Shown here in pieces: positions 1-8,489 of a DNA stretch of 37,964 bases (within the stretch, counting starts at the first letter, position 1; every line of letters starts with the position of its first letter). Under the pieces are notes generated by a model. That model did not search any database. It had not been told where the DNA came from and was given only the letters and a program-made list of their open reading frames with translations. The DNA lies in the NCBI RefSeq assembly GCF_009711525.1, contig NZ_SMLV01000413.1:1-37964 (forward strand), in the 5' to 3' direction. Source of the DNA: Fulvivirga lutimaris (lineage in GTDB: Bacteria > Bacteroidota > Bacteroidia > Cytophagales > Cyclobacteriaceae). Position numbers and translations under genes: made by a program.

Positions 1-763
1 AAAAATTAAATGATGGTAAAATAGATTTTGCTAGAAACACCCATGTCACACCAGCTACATTTAAACTCAAATCAAATTTTGGGAGGAATGCGAAAAGCAC
101 AACCAAAAATTGAATACTAAATACCAAATATCTACTTATTGATAGTAGTGCAATCTTAACTATTTCGCTCACCGAATAGTCTCCGATCATTTTAAAAAAT
201 CTACCAACACCTTTGAGATGTTTAACTTTATTGAATATCAACACTAGAAGAAGTAAAGAAACCACTGCTACAATAAAAGAATAGGCTACTATTTTCAATC
301 CAAAAAGATAAAACACACCGACCATTCCAAATAGCAGTGTTACTCCTAGTTGGCTCAATCTGCCCAACATTATTCCTCCAATTAAGAAGAACCTCTGCCT
401 ATGTTTTATGGTCATTATACGTCCTAAATAATCTCCAATTCCATGAGGTGTAGCAAATCCAATGGTAAGGCCACTTAATATTCCTTTGAATGCCTGCCAC
501 TGTGATATACTTGCTATTTTTCCAGCTATAATTTTCCATTTTAGCCCTTCTATAAACCAATTCACGGGCATTAGCAAAACAACTAAAAGTAAAAGCCACC
601 TATCTTCAATGAACCCTTTTATAAAAAGTTTTTTCATTTCCGCGAGCAGATCTTGCTGATCTCTGAGCTTAAAATAGAGCATTATCAATATGATCGCTAT
701 GACCGATACTTTTAACAACACTGTTATTTGCTTCACCGGTGATTGGCTTAGTTTTGCCTTCAT
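1..763 (-). CDS. Partial lysylphosphatidylglycerol synthase TM-region/flippase-like membrane protein
   Basis: An open minus-strand frame starts with ATG at 763 and runs without a stop to the window edge, so the C-terminus is missing (about 254 codons seen). It begins MKAKLSQSPVKQITVLLKVS and has several hydrophobic segments of 18-22 residues. A conserved-looking central stretch reads GFATPHGIGDYLGRI, followed by an arginine-rich loop and GGIMLGRLSQLG. This pattern fits the PF03706/UPF0104 family of polytopic membrane proteins, which includes the flippase part of MprF and AglD-like proteins; members are thought to handle lipids or lipid-linked sugars. Only 17 bp separate its start from ruvC on the other strand. 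Nearby glycosyltransferase genes make a role in envelope or glycan-lipid biology plausible, but this is inference. The family call is fairly good; the substrate is unknown. Confidence 0.75.
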   Translation of the reverse strand, partial: MKAKLSQSPVKQITVLLKVSVIAIILIMLYFKLRDQQDLLAEMKKLFIKGFIEDRWLLLLVVLLMPVNWFIEGLKWKIIAGKIASISQWQAFKGILSGLTIGFATPHGIGDYLGRIMTIKHRQRFFLIGGIMLGRLSQLGVTLLFGMVGVFYLFGLKIVAYSFIVAVVSLLLLVLIFNKVKHLKGVGRFFKMIGDYSVSEIVKIALLSISRYLVFSIQFLVVLFAFLPKFDLSLNVAGVTWVFLAKSILPSFNF

Positions 764-780
764 TTACCTAAATTGCACAA

Positions 781-1350
781 GTGGCCAAAATAGAGAAAAA
801 TAACCAAAAGGAGCAGATAATTCTTGGGCTTGATCCGGGAACCAGTGTAATGGGCTATGGCCTTATCACTATTAAGGGACAAAAAATAAGTGTATTACAA
901 TTTGGGGTTATTCATCTCAGTAAATATTCAGGTCACGAACTTAAGCTAAAGAAGATCTTTGAAAGAGTAATTAGCCTAATTGATGATTACCATCCTGATG
1001 AGGTGGCACTGGAAGCGCCATTTTTCGGAAAGAATGTCCAGTCAATGTTGAAGCTAGGCCGTGCCCAAGGCGTAGCCATGGCTGCTGCCCTTTCAAGAGA
1101 AATTCCTATTACAGAATACGCTCCAAAAAAAGTAAAGCAGTCGGTAACCAGTAATGGTAATGCCTCTAAAGAGCAGGTGGCTAATATGTTGATGACACTT
1201 TTAAAAATTAAAGAACTGCCTAAACTCCTTGATGCAACAGATGCGCTGGCAGTTGCAGTTTGCCACCATTTTCAGAAAGGAAGTATGCAGAAAGCTGGAC
1301 CAAAAAGTTGGAAGGCTTTTGTTGGCGATAATCCTGGAAGGGTAAAATAA
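781..1350 (+). CDS. ruvC: Crossover junction endodeoxyribonuclease RuvC
   Basis: This is the Holliday-junction resolvase that cuts four-way DNA junctions during recombinational repair, acting with the RuvAB branch-migration motor. The 189-residue length is normal for RuvC. The RNase H-like acidic active site is complete: D18 in GLDPGT, E78 in LEAPFFGKN, and D151 and D154 in [13 protein letters not shown]. The start is a GTG at 781, because an in-frame TAA lies at 769-771 and no ATG precedes the conserved core. Its stop codon at 1348-1350 directly abuts the stop codon of the convergent glycosyltransferase. The gene is an ordinary housekeeping insert between polysaccharide genes. The C-terminal tail [13 protein letters not shown] is lineage-specific. 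Confidence 0.95.
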   Translation: MAKIEKNNQKEQIILGLDPGTSVMGYGLITIKGQKISVLQFGVIHLSKYSGHELKLKKIFERVISLIDDYHPDEVALEAPFFGKNVQSMLKLGRAQGVAMAAALSREIPITEYAPKKVKQSVTSNGNASKEQVANMLMTLLKIKELPKLLDATDALAVAVCHHFQKGSMQKAGPKSWKAFVGDNPGRVK

Positions 1351-2541
1351 TTAAAGTGAGTCCTTTAACGTGGAATACATGTTAATTAAGTCTTTGCTGG
1401 TTATATCCCAATTCCATCGCTCTTTAACCGCTTTTTTTCCATTGGCTCCTAATTGCTTTGATAGCTCTTTATCCTCATAAAGTTTAATAACCTGATCTGC
1501 TAGCTCCTTTTCATCCTCAGCTTCAAACACCAACCCACAATTTTCACTATTAACAACATTCGCTTGTGTTGTCGAGTTGCTTACAACAACAGGTTTACCC
1601 ATAGCCATGTATTGAAAAAGCTTGTTGGCAAAGGTGGTGTCATGATGAGTATTCCTTTTTAAAGGAGATAAACAAATATCTGATGCCTGAACATAAGAAG
1701 AGAAAAGGGAAACATCTTGCCAACCTTCGAATGATACATATTCAGAAACATTTAAACCTGAGGCAAGTTGCTTAAGTTGATCATCAATAGAGCTATCTCC
1801 AACTAATATTAATTTGACATTAGGAATTTTATTCTTCAACAACGCTATTGACTTAATGGCCGTATCAGTACCTCTCCTAAAGCTGGTATCACCTAAATAA
1901 ACAAGATTAAAGGAATCCTTAAATTTATTCTGGATCGACTGATCGATAGTATAATTAAGATACACTTCAGGAAGAATTGTATTAGGTACTACAGTAATTT
2001 GATCTGCGTTCTTTAATCCCTTACCAGTTGCCACTTGTTTAGCCTCTTCAGTAACAAGAATCAGATGATCACATCTCTTAATGAGCTCATCTTGTACCCT
2101 ATTCCACTTCTTGGTATTGATCAACCACTTGCCCAGACCTTCATTAACATGCTTATAATGCTTCATGATTTCTGGCCTGTTCTCATGTAAGTCCAACACT
2201 ACAAGTAAGTCCTTATTTACATTCATTACCGCCTTTGCAATTACCATATCATGAATGTGAATGGCTTCAGGCTTCACTTCATCAATGAATTGGATAATGG
2301 ATTTCTTAATTCTAATGTGGAAGAATGGAAATGTATAGGCCAATGCGGATAATTTGTAAGTCAGTTTATCAGCTTTATATCTATGGACAAAAATTCCATT
2401 GATTGTCTCTCTTGATTTTCGTCCGTCATAGTCCAAACTAAATAAGTGAACCTCATGGCCAGCTTTTATTAGACTTATAGCTTCGTTTTCTACTCTTGAA
2501 TCAGGAGGAAAAGCAGTATCCAAAAACATTCCAATCTTCAT
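1351..2541 (-). CDS. Glycosyltransferase family 4 protein
   Basis: A retaining GT-B-fold glycosyltransferase of the GT4 type, 396 residues, which would move a sugar from a nucleotide donor onto a growing glycan at the cytoplasmic membrane face. The N-terminal half begins MKIGMFLDTAFPPDSRVENE, the usual acceptor-domain opening, with VHLFSLDYDG nearby. The donor-binding C-terminal half contains LVYLGDTSFRRGTD, VKLILVGDSS, a region DICLSPLKRNTHHDTTFANKLF, and YMAMGKPVVVSNS (residues about 300-330), the equivalent of the GT4 EX7E region. It is the last gene of a minus-strand operon: its ATG overlaps the stop of the upstream GT2 gene by 4 bp (ATGA), which suggests translational coupling. Sugar specificity cannot be read from sequence. 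Confidence 0.9.
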   Translation of the reverse strand: MKIGMFLDTAFPPDSRVENEAISLIKAGHEVHLFSLDYDGRKSRETINGIFVHRYKADKLTYKLSALAYTFPFFHIRIKKSIIQFIDEVKPEAIHIHDMVIAKAVMNVNKDLLVVLDLHENRPEIMKHYKHVNEGLGKWLINTKKWNRVQDELIKRCDHLILVTEEAKQVATGKGLKNADQITVVPNTILPEVYLNYTIDQSIQNKFKDSFNLVYLGDTSFRRGTDTAIKSIALLKNKIPNVKLILVGDSSIDDQLKQLASGLNVSEYVSFEGWQDVSLFSSYVQASDICLSPLKRNTHHDTTFANKLFQYMAMGKPVVVSNSTTQANVVNSENCGLVFEAEDEKELADQVIKLYEDKELSKQLGANGKKAVKERWNWDITSKDLINMYSTLKDSL

Positions 2542-3455
2542 AAATATGCACCTTTCATTTTGGAATTTCTTTTAGCCTTTAGAATAGCCACCAAATTAAC
2601 CCACATACTAAACCAAGCAACATTAACTGCCCACATTCTTTTCCATCGACCAGTTATCAGATAATAGATTGTTTCTCTTATCCACTTATCCAATACAGTA
2701 ACAAGTGCCTTAAATGGAGAGCTATTGACATTTGAAAAATGCTTAAAAAAAGATACTGTCTCTCTTTTAATAAGCTTACCCAGCCTTAAATCCTGAGATT
2801 GTTCACGGTCATGAACAACAAATGTATAAGCGCAAATCCTGATTCCTAATCCAAAATATTTAAGTCGATTAACAAAATCATTATCCTCTCCGTAATGCGG
2901 AAATAGTGGGTTGAATAAACCGACAGTTTCAACTGTATTCCTGCATAAAAGCCAGCAGGCAGCATTTACAAAATTTGTATCATAAACACCCTCCTTCCTT
3001 GAGAGTATTGCCTGATATGATTCTGATGATGCATACCTTTTGACATGATCCTGAAAGCCAAAATCCAGGTTACTCTCTACACTTTGATGCAATGGACTAA
3101 CAATACCAGTCTTATACATATCAGATTCAAAAACATCAACCAGTTTTTCAATCATATTATTCTCTACATAGGCATCCTGATTTAGCAATAAGAAATAGTC
3201 CGCTCCTTCATTGAGGGCTAACCTTAACCCCACATTGTTAGCCCTACCAAATCCTAGGTTTTCTTGTTGCTCCAGCAGCCTAATAACAGAAAACTCAGCT
3301 TTTATAATTTCTACTGTATTATCAGTTGAGCAGTTATCTATCACCAATACATTTATAGGAATAGTGCTTTTTAAAACCGCATCAAGGCATTTTCTAATCC
3401 ACTTAGATCCATTATATGTTACTATTATGACATATACCTTCTTCTGCATGGTCAA
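2538..3455 (-). CDS. Glycosyltransferase family 2 protein (rhamnosyltransferase-like)
   Basis: An inverting GT-A-fold glycosyltransferase of 305 residues. The N-terminus VYVIIVTYNGSKWIRKCLDA is the standard GT2 opening, followed by VIDNCSTDNT, ENLGFGRANNVGL and the metal/nucleotide site LLLNQDAYVE in place of a simple DXD. The catalytic-base region HYGEDNDFVNRLKYFG follows at about residue 185. This set of motifs resembles the WbbL/RfbF-type rhamnosyltransferases, although the donor is not determined by sequence. The gene is the middle member of three overlapping minus-strand genes, with 4-bp ATGA overlaps on both sides (3452-3455 with the sulfotransferase and 2538-2541 with the GT4), so the three products are probably made together and act on the same glycan. 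Confidence 0.9.
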   Translation of the reverse strand: MTMQKKVYVIIVTYNGSKWIRKCLDAVLKSTIPINVLVIDNCSTDNTVEIIKAEFSVIRLLEQQENLGFGRANNVGLRLALNEGADYFLLLNQDAYVENNMIEKLVDVFESDMYKTGIVSPLHQSVESNLDFGFQDHVKRYASSESYQAILSRKEGVYDTNFVNAACWLLCRNTVETVGLFNPLFPHYGEDNDFVNRLKYFGLGIRICAYTFVVHDREQSQDLRLGKLIKRETVSFFKHFSNVNSSPFKALVTVLDKWIRETIYYLITGRWKRMWAVNVAWFSMWVNLVAILKAKRNSKMKGAYL

Positions 3456-4099
3456 AATTGATAATTAAAAAGTTCGATATCCTTCTCATAAATATCTGCT
3501 ACTAAATCTTTTTTCTTCTGGTCATAAAAATCATGATAATCTTTTCTTTCAACAGTGCTCTTCTTCTCATGTGGCAGCTCATTGTATTGAATACCAGCCA
3601 AATTACATGCCTTTTTAAAATCAGCCTCAAGATTTTCAAACTTGCCTACAAAATCGACAAGGCAATTGCCATCGGCATCATAGATGAATTCATATTGCGG
3701 TATAACATGATCACCTCTGGTATGCTTACTTTCAAGATTAGTTAAGTGCTTTTCAAACACTCCTTTTTTTAAGATGTAATCTTCAAATGGCCCTTCAACT
3801 TTCCTATCTCTTTGCATCCACAAATAATCAGAGTAAGCACGGTCCCATGGGTTCCTAACAAAGGCGAATTTGAAGTACTCATCCCATATGCCTGGCAGAA
3901 TAAGTTGCTTTTCAAGCAGATCAGTAGACCTGGAATGCTGCAAATGCAGTTTATGAACTGGATCCCATCCCTTAAGGTATAACCTATCACTTTTATCCCA
4001 TTTGTGGCTAATTTTATTAATTCCAAAAAATTTCTCAATGCTAGATCCAGCTGTTTTTGGAATATGAATAAATATTATCTTATGCTTGTGGGTGATCAA
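3452..4099 (-). CDS. Sulfotransferase family 2-like protein
   Basis: A predicted PAPS-dependent sulfotransferase of 215 residues. The 5'-phosphosulfate-binding loop is seen as IIFIHIPKTAGSSIEKFFG near the N-terminus, and the 3'-phosphate-binding region as FAFVRNPWDRAYSDYLWM at about residue 80-97. Both are typical of the PF03567/PF13469 carbohydrate sulfotransferases. The start is TTG at 4099: the frame upstream meets a stop (TAA on the minus strand at 4120-4118) with no ATG between. It is the first gene of a three-gene coupled operon with a GT2 and a GT4, and a TAnnTTTG motif lies 28 bp upstream. The context suggests that it sulfates a sugar of the exported polysaccharide; an acceptor other than a glycan is possible. 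Confidence 0.85.
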   Translation of the reverse strand: MITHKHKIIFIHIPKTAGSSIEKFFGINKISHKWDKSDRLYLKGWDPVHKLHLQHSRSTDLLEKQLILPGIWDEYFKFAFVRNPWDRAYSDYLWMQRDRKVEGPFEDYILKKGVFEKHLTNLESKHTRGDHVIPQYEFIYDADGNCLVDFVGKFENLEADFKKACNLAGIQYNELPHEKKSTVERKDYHDFYDQKKKDLVADIYEKDIELFNYQF

Positions 4100-4127
4100 A
4101 TCTTTGAAATTATTTCTTTAGAGGAGG

Positions 4128-4135
4128 CAAACATA
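4128..4135 (-). promoter_or_regulatory. Candidate -7 element for the sulfotransferase-GT operon
   Basis: On the minus strand the sequence is TATGTTTG, an exact match to the Bacteroidota -7 consensus TAnnTTTG, 28 bp upstream of the TTG start at 4099. No convincing -33 TTG is seen at the expected spacing. Confidence 0.45.
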
Positions 4136-4148
4136 TCCATTTTCCAAA

Positions 4149-4156
4149 TAAGTTTG
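4149..4156 (+). promoter_or_regulatory. Candidate -7 element for the flippase operon
   Basis: TAAGTTTG matches TAnnTTTG exactly and lies 16 bp before the flippase ATG at 4173. With the minus-strand motif at 4128-4135 it forms a back-to-back promoter pair in the 73-bp divergent gap. The -33 element is not obvious. Confidence 0.45.
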
Positions 4157-4172
4157 CCCACAATTCAAATCA

Positions 4173-5657
4173 ATGGGAGTAGTTAGCAAAACCAGTATTA
4201 AATTTTCAATCATCCTATATATAGGCATTGCATTAGGATATGTTAACACAGTCCTAATCTTTCCTAATGTACTAGGCGATGAGGTTTTTGGTTTGACAAG
4301 AATACTATTTACTGCAGCAGGACTAATTGCACAACTTTCTCAACTTGGCACTGGCAATATTCTGGTAAGGTTTCATCCTTACTTAAAAGATGATGCAAAA
4401 AATACCACACTTACGCTAGGTTTACTCTTGTCCTTTGCAGGAGGTTTGATTTCTGCCATATGCCTTTTTGTATTTAAAGAACAGATTAACGACATATACT
4501 CTGAAAAAGCCAAACTCTTTACTGACTACTACTACCTGCTGTTACCTGCTGTTATTTCTCTTATTGCCTTTAATCTATTCGATGCATACTTAAGGGTTCT
4601 TATAAAAAACTCATTTACTGCCTTTCTTAATTCTATCCTATTAAGACTCATTTGGTTGGGAATTGTGCTGTTATACGCTTTTGATTTTTATGATACTGAC
4701 ACATTTATTAATGTATATGTCGGTGGGCAGATTTTTGTCAGCTCTTTAGCATTTATTTATACGTTAAAGCAAGGAAAACTCAATTTAGGTCTTCAACTGA
4801 GTAAGGAAAAAATAGCCACCCTGAAGTCTATGTCAAGATTCGGAATTGTTACCATACTTAGTGGACTTTCTTTCTTTCTTATTAATCAGGTGGATGTTTT
4901 GATGGTGGGTAGCTATAATGGTTTGACAGATGTTGCCATTTACTCTATCGCACTTTACATGAGTTCGGTAATCCTGGTTCCGGCTCAATCAATTTCCAGA
5001 ACAACTGCAGTACTAATGGCAGATGCTTTTAAAAATGATAATCATGAAATGATTCATACACTTTATAAGAAGACAGCTTTGAATCAAATGCTTTTTGGGT
5101 CTTTGATTTTTATGCTTATAGCGATCAACTATGACAGTTTAATGAGCTTTCTACCTTCTGCCTATGCTGATAGTTTTATGGTGTTTTTCTTACTAGGACT
5201 CGCTAAGATTATTGATACAGCATTCGGTATTAACGGTGCGGTGTTAATTAGTTCTAAGTTTTACAAAATGGATACCATTTTCTCAATAATTCTTTTGGTT
5301 TTCTCCTTTGTTTTAAAACTGGTTATGATTCCGAAATTCGGCATTATAGGTGCGGCAGGGTCTACAGCCATTGCATTGATTCTATTTAATTTGGCCAAAT
5401 ACAGCTTTTTAAAAGTCAAACTAAAAATATCCCCTTTTACAAAAGACTATTTTATTCTTTTCACCATTCTTATCATATCCTTTGTGGTTGTATTTTTCAT
5501 TCCTCAGATAATCAATATTTGGATTGATATGTTTGTTAAAAGCTCATTATTCTGTCTGATAACCATACCAGTAGTTTATATGCTTAAATTTTCTCCTGAG
5601 TTTAACGACATAATCGATAAAGCTTTAGAAATGAGCAGACAAGTAATCAAGAGATAA
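4173..5657 (+). CDS. Polysaccharide flippase, Wzx/MOP-type oligosaccharide exporter
   Basis: An inner-membrane protein of 494 residues with about 12-14 hydrophobic segments spread over the whole length, which is the usual size and layout for Wzx/PST flippases of the MOP superfamily. These move lipid-linked sugar repeat units from the cytoplasmic to the periplasmic side. Visible family features include the N-terminal NTVLIFPNVLGDEVFGLTRI (helix 1-2 region) and the mid-protein INQVDVLMVGSYNGLTDVAIYSIA, both typical of this family. It heads a plus-strand set with the FdtA-like gene 32 bp downstream and the aminotransferase after that, divergent from the sulfotransferase operon. The substrate is probably the glycan built by the neighbouring transferases. 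Confidence 0.9.
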   Translation: MGVVSKTSIKFSIILYIGIALGYVNTVLIFPNVLGDEVFGLTRILFTAAGLIAQLSQLGTGNILVRFHPYLKDDAKNTTLTLGLLLSFAGGLISAICLFVFKEQINDIYSEKAKLFTDYYYLLLPAVISLIAFNLFDAYLRVLIKNSFTAFLNSILLRLIWLGIVLLYAFDFYDTDTFINVYVGGQIFVSSLAFIYTLKQGKLNLGLQLSKEKIATLKSMSRFGIVTILSGLSFFLINQVDVLMVGSYNGLTDVAIYSIALYMSSVILVPAQSISRTTAVLMADAFKNDNHEMIHTLYKKTALNQMLFGSLIFMLIAINYDSLMSFLPSAYADSFMVFFLLGLAKIIDTAFGINGAVLISSKFYKMDTIFSIILLVFSFVLKLVMIPKFGIIGAAGSTAIALILFNLAKYSFLKVKLKISPFTKDYFILFTILIISFVVVFFIPQIINIWIDMFVKSSLFCLITIPVVYMLKFSPEFNDIIDKALEMSRQVIKR

Positions 5658-5689
5658 ATCAATCGATTCATTAATTTCGTAATACACGA

Positions 5690-6082
5690 ATGCAAACTGT
5701 GATAAATTCAACAATCAAGTACATAGACATCCAGCATCACAAAGATGAGCGTGGCGATTTGATTGCCGTAGAAGAAAATCAACCCTTACCTTTTCATCCA
5801 CAAAGAACTTTCTACTTGATAAATGTACCTCACGGACAAAAGCGCGCAGGCCACGCTGTGGACTGTGAGTTGTTTGTTTTTGCACTTAAAGGAAATGCTA
5901 CTTTAGTCCATATAGATCAGGAAAAAGAGAAAAAGGAATACCCACTCCATTCAGATAAAGGGCTCCTTATTCCCTCTTACCATTTCATTGAAATTATGGA
6001 TTTTACTAATGATGCAGTTGTAGTGGTTTATGCTTCTAAGAGGTTTGAGGATACTAAATACTATCAACTAGATCAGCTTTGA
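5690..6082 (+). CDS. FdtA/WxcM-like sugar 3,4-ketoisomerase (cupin), one paired His replaced
   Basis: A 130-residue single-cupin protein of the PF05523 family (FdtA, QdtA, WxcM). Such enzymes convert dTDP-4-keto-6-deoxyglucose to the 3-keto isomer before a PLP aminotransferase adds the 3-amino group. Family signatures are DERGDLIAVEEN (residues 19-30), the PFHPQRTFYL strand (34-43) and VPHGQKRAGHA (46-56). FdtA enzymes usually read GHAH at this last site, with both histidines important for catalysis; here it reads GHAV, so H55 is kept and V57 stands in place of the second histidine. The aminotransferase starts 1 bp after its stop codon, which strongly supports the pathway role. The substitution leaves room for altered product specificity. 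Confidence 0.8.
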   Translation: MQTVINSTIKYIDIQHHKDERGDLIAVEENQPLPFHPQRTFYLINVPHGQKRAGHAVDCELFVFALKGNATLVHIDQEKEKKEYPLHSDKGLLIPSYHFIEIMDFTNDAVVVVYASKRFEDTKYYQLDQL

Positions 6083-6083
6083 T

Positions 6084-7178
6084 TTGTCTACTAATAAAAC
6101 CATACCTTTTTGTAATCCGGGGCTAAGGTTTGACCATTTCAAAAATGAGCTAAATGATGCCTTCCAAAAAGTTGCATCTTCTAATAGCTACATTCTCGGA
6201 AGTGAAGTAGCACAATTCGAAACGGCCCTTTCTAAATATATAAGCACAGAATATTGCATTGGAGTTAACTCCGCCACTGACGGACTTGCGCTTAGCTTAA
6301 TGGCTCTTGGTGTTAAATCAGGAGATGAAGTTGTTACGGCTGGATTGACAGCTCCAGCTACTGTTACATCCATTTTGCAAATAGGTGCAAAACCAGTAGT
6401 TGTTGATATTTTAGATACAACTCACTGCATTAATCCTGCTGAGATTAAAAAGGCCATCACAAAAAAGACAAAGGCCATTGTTCCTGTGCATCTGCATGGC
6501 TATGCATGCGAGATGGACCAAATTATGGCGATTGCCTTTGAACACAACTTATATGTAATCGAAGACTGCTCTCAAGCGCATGGAGCCAGTTTTAACAATC
6601 AGAAATTAGGTTCCATTGGCGATTGTGGGGTATTTAGCTTTTATCCAACAAAAAACCTTGGATGCATGGGGGATGGAGGAGCAATTACAACAAATAATGG
6701 GGCATTAGCATCTAAACTAAGAGCGCTCAGAAACTATGGTTTACAAGACAACAATGTAGCTGAAGCTGGCATTAATAGTCGTCTTGATGAAGTTCATGCT
6801 GCTATTTTAAATACACTTTTACCAGCACTTGATGAGCATAATGAAAGTAGGAGAAAGTATGCAAACCTATATCAGGATGCCCTCAAAAATCTACCTTTGA
6901 AGCTGCCACCTATAGATTCAAATGCTATCTATCATCAATTTCCTGTCAGGATGGAAAATAGAAATGAATTCAGAAACCAATTGAAAAAAGAAGGTGTCTT
7001 AACTGGGATTCATTATGACAAATCCATCAATCAGCATGATGCTTTGAAGCAATATTGCCAACCATTACCAGTTGCGACAAGAGCAGCTGAGGAGTTAGTT
7101 TCCTTGCCTATTCAACCTGAGATACTGGACACACATTTTGAAACTATTGTGACTAAAATAAAATTAGCCTTACAATAG
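6084..7178 (+). CDS. DegT/DnrJ/EryC1/StrS PLP-dependent sugar aminotransferase (FdtB-like)
   Basis: A 364-residue fold-type I aminotransferase acting on nucleotide-linked keto sugars. The PLP-binding lysine is K190 in FSFYPTKNLGCMGDGGAI, the cofactor aspartate is D161 in EDCSQAHGA, and the substrate/PLP site GVNSATDGLALSL is at about 60-72. The start is a TTG at 6084, one base after the stop of the ketoisomerase, with no ATG ahead of the conserved N-terminus. With the FdtA-like enzyme it would make a dTDP-3-amino-3,6-dideoxyhexose (Fuc3N or Qui3N type). No N-acetyltransferase or RmlA/RmlB is present in the window. It ends 4 bp from the stop of the convergent GT4. Confidence 0.88.
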   Translation: MSTNKTIPFCNPGLRFDHFKNELNDAFQKVASSNSYILGSEVAQFETALSKYISTEYCIGVNSATDGLALSLMALGVKSGDEVVTAGLTAPATVTSILQIGAKPVVVDILDTTHCINPAEIKKAITKKTKAIVPVHLHGYACEMDQIMAIAFEHNLYVIEDCSQAHGASFNNQKLGSIGDCGVFSFYPTKNLGCMGDGGAITTNNGALASKLRALRNYGLQDNNVAEAGINSRLDEVHAAILNTLLPALDEHNESRRKYANLYQDALKNLPLKLPPIDSNAIYHQFPVRMENRNEFRNQLKKEGVLTGIHYDKSINQHDALKQYCQPLPVATRAAEELVSLPIQPEILDTHFETIVTKIKLALQ

Positions 7179-7182
7179 CAGA

Positions 7183-8457
7183 CTAAATCCTATTTAGAAG
7201 TTGAGCAAGGTTTTCAGTCAAAGCCTTTCTGGTGTATTTACCAATGGCATTAGAATTTCTATTTGAATCAGTGGCTTGTAGTGTAGCTTTCAAAGCTTCT
7301 TCAATGCCTTGTGCATCATGCCAATCCAACACCTTACCAATGCCCGTTTCATTAATAATTGACGCACTATCACCATCTGCTGGGCCCAATGCCAAAACAT
7401 ATCTGCCACTGGCCATGTATTCAAAAAGCTTACCCGGAATGTGGCCCTTAGCGTTATCGGTATTATTTAACAACAAAAGTAATACATCAGATTTTTGATA
7501 CTCTTTTAACACCTGATCATGAGAAACCGGGCTTTTTATCTCCACGATGGCCTTGAGAAGCTTGTCATTTTTAAGTGCATCTAATATGCTGGCTTCAATA
7601 GTTCCAAAAAGATTAATCTTAAAACTCAACTGCGGGTTATCATGTATCACTTTCTTAATGGCCTTCCAAAAATTAACAGGATTCCTGAATTGATTGATTA
7701 ACCCAAAATGACTGATGACAAATTGTTTATCTGAAGACTTACTAATACTTGTTTCAAAATCATCAGCATCAAAGCCATTGTTAATTACACTGTATTTTCT
7801 TTGATGAATTTGCTCAAACTCTTTCGACCATGACTGACTTACGGTAAGCACTTCATCGGCATTGGCTAACACTTTTCTTTCCAATCTGCGATGAATGCCC
7901 CTGACTAAAGAAGTCATCTTAAACTGATCAAGCATGTCCCATTTACTCCAAGGATCACGAAAGTCTGCCAGCCATTTTATTCCTAATTTCTTCTTCAGTC
8001 CGAGTCCAATTAAATGCATGCTGTGAGGTGGTCCGGAAGTGACTACCACATCAATTTTATTATCATCAATAATTCTTGAAAGGAATTTAATGGAAGGTTT
8101 TACCCAAAACTTTCTTGGGTCTGGAATGAAAAAATTGCCTCGAATAAATAATGCTAAACTCGTTAACCATGATTGTTTAGAATCACTACTCACCAGTCCC
8201 TGCTTCAGTTTTTTGCCCTTATTCACCTTAGCAAATAATGTGTATGGTTCCCAGATTGGCAGTTTGATCACTTCCAATTCCGAGCTAACATCTTTTAACA
8301 ATGATTGATCCTGTATATCAAAATCAGGATTTTCTGGAGTAAAAATAACAGGTTCCCAACCAAACTCTGGCAGGTACTTCGCGAACTTCAGCCAGCGCTG
8401 CACACCTCCCCCTCCACTTGGTGGCCAATAATATGTTATGATGAGTACCTTCTTCAT
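7183..8457 (-). CDS. Glycosyltransferase family 4 protein
   Basis: A GT-B-type glycosyltransferase of 424 residues. The N-terminus VLIITYYWPPSGGGGVQRWLKF is characteristic of a GT4 subgroup common in Bacteroidota surface-glycan loci. WLADFRDPWSKW follows at about residue 165, and the donor-domain signature GHIPGKLFEYMASGRYVLAL at about 340-360 contains the glutamate of the EX7E-type motif. It lies 32 bp downstream of the minus-strand GT2 (8490-9155), so the two are probably one transcription unit. It is convergent with the aminotransferase, with only 4 bp between the stop codons. The acceptor and donor sugars are unknown. Confidence 0.9.
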   Translation of the reverse strand: MKKVLIITYYWPPSGGGGVQRWLKFAKYLPEFGWEPVIFTPENPDFDIQDQSLLKDVSSELEVIKLPIWEPYTLFAKVNKGKKLKQGLVSSDSKQSWLTSLALFIRGNFFIPDPRKFWVKPSIKFLSRIIDDNKIDVVVTSGPPHSMHLIGLGLKKKLGIKWLADFRDPWSKWDMLDQFKMTSLVRGIHRRLERKVLANADEVLTVSQSWSKEFEQIHQRKYSVINNGFDADDFETSISKSSDKQFVISHFGLINQFRNPVNFWKAIKKVIHDNPQLSFKINLFGTIEASILDALKNDKLLKAIVEIKSPVSHDQVLKEYQKSDVLLLLLNNTDNAKGHIPGKLFEYMASGRYVLALGPADGDSASIINETGIGKVLDWHDAQGIEEALKATLQATDSNRNSNAIGKYTRKALTENLAQLLNRI

Positions 8458-8489
8458 TTACGGAAAAGACAAATATGGTAAGAGTGAGA

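Noticed and set aside
399-659. Two short frames (minus 399-599 and plus 462-659) near the window start.
   Set aside because: Both are shadows of the truncated membrane protein that spans 1-763 on the minus strand.
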